Shown: piece after piece, positions 22,464-37,400 of the stretch
Numbering within the stretch: the stretch's first letter is position 1
Layout: each line of letters starts with the position of its first letter
Assembly: GCF_021462225.1 (NCBI RefSeq)
Contig: NC_061797.1
Location: 33,444,147 to 33,508,146 of the forward strand
Reading direction: 5' to 3'
From: Girardinichthys multiradiatus
Lineage: Eukaryota > Chordata > Actinopteri > Cyprinodontiformes > Goodeidae
Length of the DNA stretch: 64,000 bases
The notes under the pieces: model-generated
What the model was told of the DNA's origin: nothing
Databases searched by the model: none
What the model saw: the letters and a program-made list of their open reading frames with translations, nothing else
Program-made: the position numbers and the translations under genes

Positions 22464-25400
22464 ATGAGGGCCAAAGCCTCAGACGTGCACACTAAGGACT
22501 GTGTCAAAGTGGCTGTCAGAGTGCGACCGTTCAACAAGGTCAGTGTACTCTCATTTTTTCTTTCTCGTTATGTTCAGTCTGTGCTTTTTGTGCAGGTGTC
22601 TGTAAAGCTCTAGTTTCACGAGGCTGTATCATTTAATAGTGGCAACAAAACACTACAGAAATGCGGCCAAGGCCCTTATGGTGCCTTTTTAAAAAGAGAT
22701 TGACCCTAACTGAAAAAGAGCAAATGATCTGTAAGTCAAGTAGAATAAAATGACATCCAGCGGCCTATCTGTGAAAATCAGACATTTACTGAGGCAGTAA
22801 TGAGTTAATGCAGAGCAGGTGTGATACTGGGACCAGTACGCAGGCAGAACAGAAAGAAATGACCCCAGCAGAAGGTACGTTTAACAAAACTGAAGAATAT
22901 TATAAAACTGAAATACTTCTTTTGTTTTAAATTGAAATATAACTACATATTTTTGAAAGAGAGCTGGACCTTATCGCTTCATTGTTTAGGGACTGTGGGG
23001 ATCAGTTGGTGTCGCGTTAAAAGTATTTTTTTCTGGCTCAAAGGTTATGTTTTTAGGTCTACATTTTATTTCTCATTTTTAACATAGTCGTTACCATATA
23101 TGGGTACGCACTTGTCAGTCAGTGAGGCCATTGTTGCGCCCCGTTTAAAACTGCGAGTCCGCCCCAGATATGGTCCAGATCCACCAACCATGTTCTACCA
23201 TGTGACAAATTTAAACATAACAGTTGTTTGTCTGCCAAGGTCTGAAGATATGGTCTTAACTCATGAATAAAGTCTGTGCATCAGCATGGTTAAATTTCAG
23301 GCAATTAATATTTCAATATGATATTCTTTTAACAGTTAACTCAGAAAAATCTGTTGTTCCATTGCTTATCCACAGTCCTTTAAATAGAATTATTATGATA
23401 TTGTTGTTGTTTTTGGGGTTAGCTGCCTATTGGCAACGCTGTGGCATAAAGATTTATAGGTAAATAATCTTTCTAATTTGAACATCCATTTATTTAATAC
23501 ATTTGTAAAATATTCAGTAGGCTAAAACAGGTTGCAATACACGCCATTTAAATGTCGTTTGCTTATTCTTTGCAAAATAGCTTAACTCAGATTGGATGAA
23601 GAGTGTTTGATTATCAGTTATTAGGTATTGCCATAAATTCCTATTTAAGTAGTGGTCTCCTTGCTCCTGCCTGTCAGTTTGGATTGAACAACCGTGTCTA
23701 GGTGGGGTTGTTTTTATGTTATACTCCTTTAATTTTTAGATGATGGACTGAACAGTGCTCTGTGAGATGTTCAATGCCTGAGATATTGTTTGATAACCTA
23801 ACGCTTCTGTGAACTTCACAATTTTAACTAATCTGTCTGCATGGCTCCTTGGTCTTCATGATGCTGTTTGGTCAGAAACGTTCTCTAACAAACTACTGAG
23901 GCGTTCAAAGAACAGCTAAGTTTTATACTTGAATTAAATTACGCATAGATGCACTCTATATACTAATTTGGGGGTTTCTGATTACAGTTGGTCACACTGG
24001 ACTTTATTTAAGGGTATCACACCAAATAATTTATTTGTAAGATAAAATTGTAAAACATTAAATTCTGACGTTTGTGCTGCCAGCCAAGATTCCAAAGGTA
24101 ATCCACTGAAGTTTGTGGTAGTAACTGAGTATTCAGTTTGGCAATGAAGCTATCCCACTGAAATTCCGTGTGTTTGTCAGGATTTACTTGTTCCTGGAAA
24201 TACTATATAAATATAAGCATCCTCCCACAGCCTCGTTTTCTCCTTCTACCAAACAGAGAGAGAGGGATGCAGGCAGCCGTTGTATCATCTCACTGGTCTC
24301 GACCTCCATCGGCATCCACGACCCACGTGACTGCCACAACCGACGGTCCTTCTGTTTTGATTATGCATACTGGTCCCACAGTGGCTTCACAAGAGACCAC
24401 ACTGGTCTCTTTGTTCCTGAAGAGCCAGGAGGAAGATACGCTGACCAGGTGAGCTCCAAGGTGAAGTGGTGGGACAGATGACCAACATTTTCCCGACAGA
24501 GTAAAAGGTTTATATTATAGTGCTGGGTAAAAAGCATCTAATTTTAGGATTGCATTAACAAATATTTATGTAATGGCAGCTGATTTTTTTTATCCCCAGG
24601 ACAGTGTGTTCCAGGACCTAGGAGTGGGAATACTGGAGAACTCGCTACAGGTAGGAACCTCTCCCTCTTTCCTTAAATTGTTTACACACAATGTCATCAT
24701 CCACAAACTTACCTCATTATAAAACACCCACAATCACACGTGCAGGGTTATAACGCCACACTGCTAGCATACGGACAGACCGGATCAGGGAAGAGTTACT
24801 CGATGGTGGGTTACGGGCCTAACAAAGGCCTGGTTCCTAAACTATGTGACCGACTGTTTGAGGCGATCAGAGAAAACCAAGAAAACAGACAGTGTCAGGT
24901 AATGCTTTTTTCAAAATGTAACTATACTCACCTTCATGAAGGTTTTATTCCTTTCACTTTTTGGTCTTTATTTCCATTTCTTCTTAATAAGAAGAATGGG
25001 TTATCTTGTTTCTCACAATAGAGGGGAAGTGTGCTTTTATTCTAAATGTTTGTTGATGTGTTCTCAGGTCTTTTTCAGTATGCTGGAAATCTATAACGAG
25101 CAGGTAATTTTGGACCTTTTTGTAAAGTGTTACTGCTTCTTGTATTTTGCTGTCTAGCCTTTCTTTCTATGAGGAGGTTTTTGCTGTGCTGACTGAACTT
25201 CTCTATTTCCAGGTGGTCGACCTGTTGTTCCGGGGGTCTCGGACTGCAGGTGGACTCAGAGTGAGAGAGGAGCTGCAAAGGGGCTTTTATGTTGAGGGTC
25301 TTCGTAAAATTCCCTGTGAGAATGCTCTGCAGGTAAAATAACTTATACAGTTGTTTGCAAAGGTGTTATTTAGCCCTTTCATTTTTTCACGTTACAAACC

Positions 25401-28400
25401 AACAAGTGGGATATCACTGAAGTGGAAGAGAAATATGTGCAGTTTATATGTATTCAGCCCCCTTTGCTCCGATATCACTAAATAAAATACGGTACAGCAA
25501 ACTGCCTTCAGAGGTCCCCTCAATAGTAAGTGGATATAACCTGTCTGTAATTTAATCAGAGAAGCAAAAAAGAGGTCCATGGTAACTCTGGAGGAGCCAT
25601 TTCAGAAATCTATTTGTTATGGAAATGTTGCAAGAGAAAAGCCTTTGTAGCATTAGGAAGTCCTGTTTAGGTAAGGAGTACAACAAACATGGCACCAGGA
25701 CACCCTAGGCAGGAGGTCGATGATCGACTTTGTTGTCGTATCATCAGATCTTCGGCCGCATGTTTTGGACACTCGGGTGAAGAGAGGGGCTGAGCTGTCC
25801 ACTGATCATCACCTGGTGGTGAGTTGGATCCGCTGGAGGAGGAGAAAGCCAATCAGACTTGGCAGGCCCAAGCGCATAGTGAGGGTCTGCTGGGAACGTC
25901 TGGCGGAGCCCTCGGCCAGGGATGTATTCAACTCCCACCTCCGGGAGAGCTTCGACCAGATCCCGGGGGATGTTGGAGACATAGAGTCCGAGTGGACCAT
26001 GTTCTCTGCATCTATTGTCGATGCTGCTGCCCATAGCTGTGGCCGTACGGTCTGCGGTGCCTGTCGTGGCGGCAATCCCAGAACCCGGTGGTGGACACCG
26101 GCAGTAAGGGATGCTGTTAAGCTGAAGAAGGAGTCCTATCGGCTGTGGTTGGCTTGTGGGACTCCTGAGGCGTCTGACGGGTACCGTGAGGCCAAGCGTG
26201 CTGCGGCCCGGGCTGTGGCAGAGGCAAAAACAAGGGCCTGGGAGGAGTTCGGTGAGGCCATGGAGAAGGACTACCGGTTGGCCTCGAAGCGATTCTGGCA
26301 AACCGTCCGTCGCCTCAGGAGGGAGAAGCAGTGCTTCGCCAACACTGTTTATAGTGGGGGCGGGAGACTGCTGACCTCGACTGAGGACATTATCGGGCGG
26401 TGGAAGGAGTACTTCGAGGATCTCCTCAATCCTGCCATCACGCATTCCGTGGTGGAAACAGAGGCTGGGGACTCGGGGTCGGACTCTTTCATCACCCAGG
26501 CTGAAGTCACAGAGGTGGTTAAAAAGCCCCGCAGTGGCAGGGCTTCGGGGGTGGACGAGATCCGCCCTGAGTACCTCAAGTCTCTGGATGTTGTAGGGCT
26601 GTCATGGTTGACACGTCTCTTCAACATTGCGTGGCCATCGGGGACAGTGCCTCTGGACTGGCAGACTGGGGTGGTGGTCCCCCTTCATAAGAAGGGGGAC
26701 CGGAGGGTGTGTTCCAACTACAGGGGGATCACACTCCTCAGTCTCCCTGGTAAGGCCAGGGTATTGGAGAGGATAGTCCGACCGATAGTCGAACCTCGGC
26801 TTCAGGAGGAGCAGTGTGGTTTTCGTCCCGGCCGTGGAACACTGGACCAGCTCTACACCCTCTACAGGGTGCTTGAGGGTTCATGGGAGTTTGCCCAACC
26901 GGTTCACATGTGTTTTGTGGACCTGGAGAAGGCATTCGACTGTGTCCCTCGTGATGCCCTGTGGGGGGTGCTCCAGGAGTATGGAATCGGGGGCCCTTTA
27001 CTAGGGTCCCTGTACGAGCGGAGCAGGAGTTTGGTCCGCATTGCCGGCACTAAGTCGGACCGGTTCCCAGTGCATGTTGGACTCCGGCAGGGCTGCCCTT
27101 TGTCACCGGTCCTGTTCATAACTTTTATGGACAGGATTTCTAGACGCAGCCAAGGGCCGGAGGCGGTCTGGTTTGGGGACCAGTGGATTTCGTCTCTTCT
27201 TTTTGCAGATGACGTGGTCCTGCTGGCCCCTCTAGCCAAGACCTACAGCGTGTGCTGGGGCGGTTCGCAGCCGAGTGTGAAGCGGCTGGGATGAGGATCA
27301 GCTCCTCCAAGTCCGAGGCCATGGTACTCGACCGGAAAAGGGTGGCTTGTCCTCTTCAGGTTGGAGGGGAGTTCCTGCCTCAAGTGGAGGAGTTTAAGTA
27401 TCTCGGGGTCTTGTTCACGAGTGAGGGAAGAATTTAGCGGGAGATCGACAGACGGATCGATGCGGCTGCCACAGTAATGGGGGCGCTGTGCCGGTCCATT
27501 GTGGTGAAGAGAGAGCTGAGCCGAAAAGCAAAGCTCTCAATTTACTGGCCGGTCTACGTTCCTACACTCACTTATGGCCATGAACTTTGGGTCATGACCG
27601 AAAGAACGAGATCCCGGATACAAGCGGCTGAAATGAGCTTCCTCCGTAGGGTGGCCGGGCACTCCCTTAGAGACAGGGTGAGGAGCTCGGCCATCCGGGA
27701 GGGGCTCGGAGTAGAGCCGCTGCTCCTCCACATTGAGAGGAGCCAGTTGAGGTGGCTCGGGCATCTATACCGGATGCCTCCTGGACGCCTTCCTTGGGAG
27801 GTGTTCTAGGCACGTCCCACCGGGAGGAGGCCCGAGGGACGGCAAAGGAACACGCTGGAGGGACTATGTCTCTCGGCTGGCCTGGGAACGCCTTGGGCTC
27901 CCCCTGGAGGAACTGGAGGAGGTGTCTGGGGAGAGGGACGTCTGGGCGTCTCTGTTGAGTCTGCTGCCCCCGCGACCCGGTCCCGGATAAAGCGGAAGAC
28001 GACGAGTACGAGTACAACAAACATGTGGAAGAAGGTGCTCCAAACAGAAAGGATCAAAATGTAACCTTTTGGCCTATGTGGAAAAGCCCCCATGTGTGAA
28101 AATACACTAACATTGCACATCACCCCTAGCATCCCCCTAGTATCCTCACTGGGAAACATGGCAGTATGGCATCATGCTGTGTAGAGGATTTTCTTCAGCA
28201 GGAGCAGGGAAGCTGGTCAGAGTTGATGGGGAGCTGGCTGGAACAAGATACAGAGCGATCCTGGAAGAAAACCTTTAGAGAATGCTAAACACTTAAAACT
28301 GAGAGGTAAAGCTTTGTAGAAGATGGTGGGGACATCTACCTAACAGAATTGCAGCTGTAGTTGCAGCAAAAGGTGGTTCTACTAAGTACTGACTAGGAGG

Positions 28401-31400
28401 CTGAATACAAATGCATGGCACCCTTTTATATATTTCTTCTTTGTAATTGTAAAACATTTTGAAAATCTTTCATCCTTTCCAATTCTTTGCAATTATGCAC
28501 TATTTTGTGGTGTTCTATCTGGAAAAAGTCTCCATAAAAGATATTAAAGTTTGCAGTTGAAACATGGCAAAATCTGAAAAGGTTCATAGCTATTTTTGCA
28601 CATCTCAGGTAGGATATAGAGAAAATTAACTTGGTCTTCTATTTTTCTAGTGCATTTCCTTGTTATCCCATGAAACTGGAATAACGGTGCAGACAGAAAT
28701 CAACAAGGCCAAGCTTTACCTGTGATTTATGGGAAAAGAGAGTTTATCAGAAAGCATAGTATAAAACCTGAAGTAAAATGTGCATTCAAAGACATAGTGG
28801 GATTAAAGTAGAGACAACTAAAATAAAACACTTTGAAGGGTTAAAACCCTTAAAATTATTCAATATTGTGAGCATGATTAAAGATGATTTAAAGATTTAA
28901 ACTAAAAAAGCAGACAAATATTAATAATAAAAATATTGTTTTTGCCCTTAATTTTAGACTAGTATATTCTAAATTAGATGCAACTCATGATTTAGCTTAA
29001 CATCAAAGTCAAAATTTTGGCTAATCGATCACATATTCAAGATTGATTAACAACAACATCCAGCTAGCCAACATTTGTTATATAGAAAATAACTAACCAT
29101 TTTTTTTTTTTATATTTCCCCCATAACAGTGACATCAAGTAATTAAACTGGCTTTAAAATGTAAAAACCCTCAGAATTGCATAATATCAGATAGCTTTAA
29201 GTATAGCTGAAATTGTTAAGGAGTTTTCATGCAGATAAAATTCTAATCTCTAAAGCATTTTTTGGATGCTGACATGTTTGTCAGTTTTATTGCTAACAGC
29301 TGAAATGAAACCTGAAGGTTAGTTGTAATCTGTGAGAATCATAATTTAAGTGGTTGTGTCTTCAAAATGGCCACTCAACAGGCCAAGCCAGGAGTCTGAG
29401 GATATAACTGGTTCTGGTGTTGAGCTTGATGAGAGTAGAGTGGTAAACTGCTGAAATGAAAATACCATCTCTGGGTGGGTTTAGCTCCCCCATAATAAGA
29501 TGGGTGTCTTAGCTCTGATGGAGCATCACAAAGTTAATTTTGACAAAAACACTCATCACTTGTATTTCAGTACTGGGGAGAGGTGCTCTTTGTGTGGTCA
29601 GAGAAAAACAAACTCAATATTTAGAGGTTTTCTTTCTACAATATTTCTTATCTGATCTGCTTCACTCTTACAGTCCTGCTAGGACTCTTAGATCAACCAG
29701 TCACTTGCTCTTAGAGACCCCCAGATCAAGACTTAAAATTAGGACATCAGAGTCTTTGTTGTGATACTTTCATCGATTTATTATTTTCCTTGTTTTTTTA
29801 ATATATTTTACCATGTAAAGCATTTTGGTCAGCTGTGGTTTTTAAATGTGTTTTTATAAATAAATGTGACTGGACTGTAGGTGGAGCAGTTGATGGAACA
29901 GGGGACCAGGACTCGAACCACCGCTGCCACTCAAATGAATGCTAACAGCAGCCGCTCACACATGCTCATTATTCTGCAGCTCAAACAGGTAAAATGGTTC
30001 CCATGATTTATGTCTGGAGTTAGTTCAGACAACAAATCAACAGCTCATGCTGTTTTTCTTTAATATCAATGAATTAACATTCAAGTCAGTTTGTTTCAGG
30101 CTTATTTGTGTTATTTGGATTAAACCTAATTTGATTCAGTTTATTTCTATAGCACCAGTCCACATCAAATCAACATAATGGATTTAATCCATGTCCAGTT
30201 ATAGAGAATTTAATCCAATTCATTTAAAACTAATTATATTGTCTGATTCAGGCCCAGTTACATTTAATGTCATATGATCGTATTCCTGCTATGTAATCAG
30301 TTAGCTGACAGTGTAATGCCAACTCTTTATGAGTTGGCATTACACATACCCCAAAGAGAAGGAAGCCCAGTCAGTTGCAATTACAGTTATCCCTCATTCT
30401 GTTTTTTTGATTATAACTTTTTTTTTTTTTTATTATTAAAATCAAGCTAATGAGAACATTAACAGTAAACCCTTTTATGATTAAAACATCTCCATCAGAT
30501 CTTCTCTAAAGAGAGCATCACAAAGCAGTCCAACATCAACCTGGTGGACCTTGCTGGCAGTGAGCGTCAGAGGTCTTCAGGGTCTGAAGCTGACAGACTC
30601 AAAGAAGGAACAGCCATAAACCTGAGCCTCACCACTCTGGGCAATGTCATCAGGTTTTTCTCTTGCTATGCGTTTGGTTTTTCTTTACTTACATGTTGCT
30701 GGGTCTATCAGTTTTCTCCAGATTCTTTCTTGTTGTACCTCCAGCGCCCTGGCAGATGTTGCAGTGGGAAAGAAGGTGGTCCACATTCCCTACAGAGACT
30801 CGGTTCTCACAAAGTTGCTGCAGTCTGCACTGGGAGGAAACAGTCGCACTGTCATGGTAAACTGACACTTCAGAGATATTAATATGAAAAAGAGTTGGTA
30901 GACGTTAGGTGCTTTGCAAAAATATTTACTTTTTTTTTTTTCTTTTTTTATACTATCTGATTTTTTGTTACAGCTGCAAGCTAGTGTTTATAATTTCCAA
31001 ATTCATGTTTAAAGTAGAAATCTAAAATATCCAAGTTTGTGTTCATTCCCTTTTAACATGATCTGCCTAAATAAATTTTGGAATAGAGGTGACGTCTGAA
31101 GGAAGTCCTGTGAAAGCCTCACAATAAATTTGGAAGTCTTGATATAGAAATGAAATGAAGGACAACTTATTTCGCCAAGAGCAAGAATGGTTTAGGGATA
31201 GCATCAAATAATGTTCCATTGAATAATACTTTGTGGTTGTAATGTGACAATGCAATGCATTGTGGTGTACTGATTTGTAGCATTTATTTTCAAGATTGCC
31301 ACTCTGAGTCCTGCAGATATCTGCTATGAGGAATCTCTCTCCACCCTGCGCTATGCTGAAAGGTACATCAATTATTTATGCTTTGGAGCCCAAGGTGACA

Positions 31401-34400
31401 AATATTGGTACTAACACATATTCACACTTCAGGGCAAAGCGTATCCAAAACAGGGCAGTGGTGAATGAGAGCCCTACTGAACGGCTTGTTAAGGAGTTAA
31501 AGGCTGAGAATGCCAGACTGATGCAGAAACTGAGCCGAATGGACCAGGAGGGGCGCAGAGCCAGTGACGAGTCCAGTAAGAATCAGTGTTTGGACACACC
31601 AGAGCACCATTCAGCTGGCAGAGATGAGAGTGGGTAAACATATTTGGGATTTTTTTTGTTTCCAGAGGAACTTCGTCAGCTGTTGACCCAGAATGAGCTC
31701 CAGATTAGAGCCATTCAGACTCTGTGGGAACAAAACCTGCAGGAGGCGCTCAAAGACTGGGAGCAGCAGTATGCCAGCATCACACAGGTACACACACCTA
31801 CACACACTATGGGATTTTTTGTTTTGTCTAAGGAGCTTTGAAATAAATGCTTGTGGAGAATGTGAATGGACTTAGTGTTTTAATATGTGGATAATATATT
31901 TGGTGCAGGTGAAAATGTTTCAGTCTTTAATCCTCCTTTCGCCTTTTTTCCTGCTAATTCATGTCCGTGTTTCTCTAATTTGCTGTCAGGAGAGGAGGAT
32001 GATGCAGATGTATCCCTACATCCTGAACATCAATGAGGATGCTCAGCTGTCAGGGGTGGTGAAGCTTTTCATCCAGGAGGGTGAGTCAGTCACAATGTTT
32101 TAAAATAGGCATTATTTATAAACAATTTTTCTGGTTTTCATCAGGACATAGATGAGCCTAATTAAATATTTTACAGTAACTGGTTAAGGTGGCATTACAG
32201 TAATAGAATACAATATATTCCTTTATTGTGAGAACAAGTCTGAAATTATCTTGCAATATTGTTTGCGAACATACAGACACAGGCAAAATCAAAAGTACAC
32301 ACAGTAAAATGAGCAGATTATTCCAACCGGAGTAATGTTGCATGTTTAGGATTGGCTGATGTACAAAGGCATTTTTTAGTTTGACCTCATTAAACTGTAG
32401 GACCCTGTATCTTTGAGCTGCATTCATGAGTCAAAGCATGGTCGGAATAACCTATTCTCACCATAAAATTATAGTTGGAAAATGTTTTGACTGGGTGGTT
32501 TTAGTTTCAGAGCAATTTTTTTTTAAATGTTTTGTCTTTTTCCGCAATGGACAGACTTTTATACCACATGTTATTACATTAATACAAACTTCTAATTATC
32601 ACTGAGGTATCCAGTAAAAGAAGAACTTCTTTACTGACTCAGAAGGACTTGAGATGTCAAGGGAAATATATACTTTGTTTTTATTTTACAGACCAGTTCA
32701 ATGTGGGTTTTTCCGGACAAAAGTATTTACAGGACAGCACCTAATTAATTCCTTCATAATTGAAGGTAACAGGATTTTTATGACAATTAGTCCACATCTT
32801 TATTAACACGGTTGGTGCAGAGTTGTTCGATGGGTCAAATAAAGTAGATAAAACTGCATTCTCAGAGTATTTTATTATACATTGATTTTGTGTTTATACA
32901 GAAGTTATCAGTGTAAAGTGTGAACAAACCAGCCAAACCCACACATCCATGCCCCAGGATTGGTTGTGACATCAGATGGTTGGGTTTTTTAATATTTAAC
33001 CAGCTGGATTCTTTTCTAATAATCTAACCTACTGAAAACAATACATTTTATTTTTGCTGTTTTGACAGAAAAGCCTTAACTACTGATCTGATTCAGTAAT
33101 AGACTACATGTGGATCTTAATCTACAGAACCTACCAGGCAGAATCCTATTTGTTGTGGTTAAGGAAACAGACTGAAATCATCCACCTTGTATTTTTAGGA
33201 CCATAAACAATGACTTCTGCCTGGTCTTCATTAAGTTAGAGGGAATACTGACCCATCCACTCATTTGGATTTTGGACACACTTGCTTCTTGACTATAAGG
33301 GACTTTGATCATGTGGGGACAGAAATTTAAAGTCTTGTATCGCAAGAGATGCTGTGGTGTTTCTTAATTTAAGCTCGGTGAAGCATGTACATATTAAATA
33401 AAAGTGGCATTAGAAGGAAACCTTGAGAAACCTCGTGATTGCTCAGATAAATAGCTGGCAAATGATACAAAGTAGTCCTCATTTGCCTCCTAAAGAGGAG
33501 AATAAATCAGTGTATTTCCAAACAAATTCTATAGGTTGAAGCATGTTTCCTTTTTTGTTCCAGGTGAGTGGGGCATTGGACTCTGTGACTCCTCCCCTAG
33601 ATCAATTTCTATCAAGGGCTTAGGGTGAGTTTTCCTTTTCATTTATCCATAAACATACCTACAGAAACCCACAAACACATGACAGTTAAAGTGACATGCG
33701 AGATGCATAATTTAAGTGTGATTTTTGAAAATACCTCCCTAAAAACAAAAGTGTATTCTCGTTTTCCATGCACATTGTCTGTTTGTGAGCTAGGATCCAG
33801 GAGCGACATGTTGTATTCAGGAATGAACAGCGGCGGGTAACACTGACCCCCGTGATGGGGTCAAAGGTTATTGTTAATGGTAACACTGTGTACGAGACAA
33901 TTGAGCTGCAACACCTGGTGGGTCTTTGCATTTGTAAGAAATATGTTAATCAGCTGTGGTAGATGAAACTAAAGGAGTTAAAGACAAATTTATTCTATAT
34001 ATATATATATATATATAATTTGTTTTAGGACCGTCTCATTCTGGGCTCAAACTGTACCTACCTGTTCATCGGTTATCCGTCTGAGAGGGGTGGGAAAGAC
34101 TGGAGTCGCTACGATTATGATTACTTCCAGTCTGAGCTGGCTGCTGCTGAGGGCATCCACCTGGGTGGGTGAGAGAATCACTCAGTGGAATTGTGACCTT
34201 TTTTTTTTGTATGTGGAAAACAAAATGTTTTTGTATGTATAGGTGAGTCCAACACTGGTTCCAACCAGACAGACCCCAGTCTGTTAGCTGTCTTCTATGA
34301 CTACATTAAGCTAATGCCCATGGTGGCTGAAGCCAATCAGATGAGCCAGGAACTGAGCAAGGTAACTCAAAGGGTCCTGCTGTAAATGTTCCCATTAACC

Positions 34401-37400
34401 CACACAGATGTGAGTTGATATATTTGCATTTGATTTCTTAACAATTTCCAGGGAGTTGAATTTAAGCTGGAAATAAAAAATCTGGCCCTGTCTGACTCTC
34501 GAGGTCACGATCTGCAGAAAGACATTGTTGTCAGAGTGACCTCTGCAGGAAGCAAGCAGGCAGGGGTTTATTTTTCTTTTTTGATTTGTTGTGCACACTA
34601 GCTTTAGATTTCCTTTGTACCAGAAAGATGTTTCTGACTGATTTCAGTTCTCATGCATGTTCTGCAGGTCTGGATGTGGTCCAAAGCCAAGTTTATCAAC
34701 CGCAAGTTTCTAATGGAGGAGCTGTACCAGCATTTCAAGGCGGAACAGCACGAGAACACTGTGTGTTTTGGAAATAACATTGACATGTTTTTTCAGGATA
34801 CACAAATGTTTCTTTAGGTTGAATATTCATGTTAATTTTAAGCATAGATGACAAAATGAGGAGAACATGTTTTGCATATACAGGTCCTTCTCAAAATATT
34901 AGCATGTTGTGATAAAGTTCATTATTTTCCATAATGTAATGATGAAAATTTAACATTCATATATTTTAGATTCATTGCACACTAACTCAAATATTTCAGG
35001 TCTTTTATTGTCTTAATACGGATGATTTTGGCATACAGCTCATGAAAACCCAAAATTCCTATCTCACAAAATTAGCATATCATTAAAAGGGTCTCTAAAC
35101 GAGCTATGAACCTAATCATCTGAATCAACGAGTTAACTCTAAACACCTGCAAAAGATTCCTGAGGCCGTTAAAACTCCCAGCCTGGTTCATCACTCAAAA
35201 CCTCAATCATGGGTAAGACTGCCGACCTGACTGCTGTCTAGAAGGCCACTATTGACACCCTCAAGCGAGAGGGTAAGACACAGAAAGAAATTTCTGAACG
35301 AATAGGCTGTTCCCAGAGTGCTGTATCAAGGCACCTCAGTGGAAGTCTGTGGGAAGGAAAAAGTGTGGCAGAAAACTGCTGCACAACGAGAAGAGGTGAC
35401 TGGACCCTGAGGAAGATTGTGGAGAAGGGCCGATTCCAGACCTTGGGGGACCTGCGGAAGCAGTGGACTGAGTCTGGAGTAGAAACATCCAGAGCCACCG
35501 TGCACAGGCGTGTGCAGGAAATGGGCTACAGGTGCCAGCATTCCCCAGGTCAAGCCACTTTTGAACCAGAAACAGCGGCAGAAGCGCCTGACCTGGGCTA
35601 CAGAGAAGCAGCACTGGACTGTTGCTCAGTGGTCCAAAGTACTTTTTTCGGATGAAAAGCAAATTCTGCATGTCATTCGGAAATCAAGGTGCCAGAGTCT
35701 GGAGGAAGACTGGGGAGAAGGAAATGCCAAAATGCCAGAAGTCCAGTGTCAAGTACCCACAGTCAGTGATGGTCTGGGGTGCCGTGTCAGCTGCTGGTGT
35801 TGGTCCACTGTGTTTTATCAAGGGCAGGGTCAATGCAGCTAGCTATCAGGAGATTTTGGAGCACTTCATGCTTCCATCTGCTGAAAAGCTTTATGGAGAT
35901 GAAGATTTCATTTTTCAGCACGACCTGGCACCTGCTCACAGTGCCAAAACCACTGGTAAATGGTTTACTGACCATGGTATCACTGTGCTCAATTGGCCTG
36001 CCAACTCTCCTGACCTGAACCCCATAGAGAATCTGTGGGATATTGTGAAGAGAACGTTGAGAGACTCAAGACCCAACACTCTGGATGAGCTAAAGGCCGC
36101 TATCGAAGCATCCTGGGCCTCAACAAGACCTCAGCAGTGCCACAGGCTGATTGCCTCCATGCCACGCCGCATTGAAGCAGTCATTTCGGCAAAAGGATTC
36201 CCGACCAAGTATTGAGTGCATAACTGTACATGATTATTTGAAGGTTGACGTTTTTTGTATTAAAAACACTTTTCTTTTATTGGTCGGATGAAATATGCTA
36301 ATTTTGTGAGATAGGAATTTTGGGTGTTCATGAGCTGTATGCCAAAATCATCTGTATTAAGACAATAAAAGACTTGAAATATTTCAGTTCGTGTGCAATG
36401 AATCTAAAATATATGAATGTTAAATTTTCATCATGACATTATGGAAAATAATGAACTTTATCACAATATGCTAATATTTTGAGAAGGACCTGTATTTCAT
36501 TTCTAATAATACGTGGCTAAAGTTTATTTGGAATTTGGGCAGTAACTCAACTTTTACAATGAGACCTCTGTGTTTGCTGCTGTCAGAGAGTAGAGGGGCT
36601 TCCAGCTGTAGTGCTACCCAGAGATAAAGACCCATTCTGGGATCCAGTTGAGCCTCTTCTCCTGGGATCTGCTCACCTCTGGCTTCAGTCTTTGGCCTTC
36701 CGCATCCCTCTGGAGGAGCAGCTGGAGGTGTTCGGATATGCTTCATACATACCTTACGCACGCAGCCATAAATGTTATCAGATGCTACATGAATCTATTT
36801 CTGTTTGCAGGTTTTGGGTTCAGAGGGCACAGAGGAAGCCATTCTACAAGCTCAGCTCGTCCCCTGTACTTCCAATGGACTGTATGGCACACACAGACAC
36901 ACATTTACAGTAGCAAGCTCACAGAAAGCTGTGTCTAAAAAATGCAACTTTCCAGCCCACTGGGGGAGGACGACATCCTGATTGACCCATCTGAAATACT
37001 GGGTCGACGACTGGACTTCCAGCTGGTCCTGGATCAGTGTTGTGGGGTTTGCTGGATCAGGGAGGCCCGCAATCGAGGGATCCAAATCAGGTGAGTCTTG
37101 AGTGGATATATGCAACATTTTTTATGAGCATGTGAGGATAGCTTAATAACACGATAAAAAATAAATTCGAACTTGGAGGCTGAGACACCCTGAAATAATT
37201 TCCTCTGCTGTTTTAGTTTCAGAGTATTTGATTGCAGCGAGCCACTTTACACTCCACCTCTGTGGCACAACATCAATCCTTTGTTGGATCACCGGGTCCA
37301 ATTCACCTCCCTTCAAACATCCCAATCTCTGCTGGACTATCTGCAAAGCAGTGCTGTGGTGCTTGAGCTCTGGGGTCTTCAAGGTGAGGAAGGAAGGAAA

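Larger units (their letters stand above)
25345..28615 (+). repeat. Old Tc1-like relic carrying a nested RTE insertion
   Basis: Left part 25345-25691 and right part 28010-28615 flank the RTE element. The right part has CATGTGGAAGAAGGTGCTC, GGCATCATGCTGTGTAG, GGGAAGCTGGTCAGAGTTGA, GCAGCTGTAGTTGCAGC and CTGAATACAAATGCATGGC, in the order of a vertebrate Tc1 transposase followed by its 3' repeat; the middle of the transposase is deleted. It is located in the kif28 intron 25333-29880. Confidence 0.75.

Noticed and set aside
25744..26445. A 233-codon minus-strand frame inside the RTE LINE
   Set aside because: Antisense to the reverse transcriptase, GC-rich coding constraint gives a long chance frame; no recognisable domain.
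34668..34800. Longer version of the kif28 exon running past 34760
   Set aside because: The frame could continue briefly, but the next exon joins in phase to a donor at 34761 (GTGTGT); there is no conserved protein beyond it.
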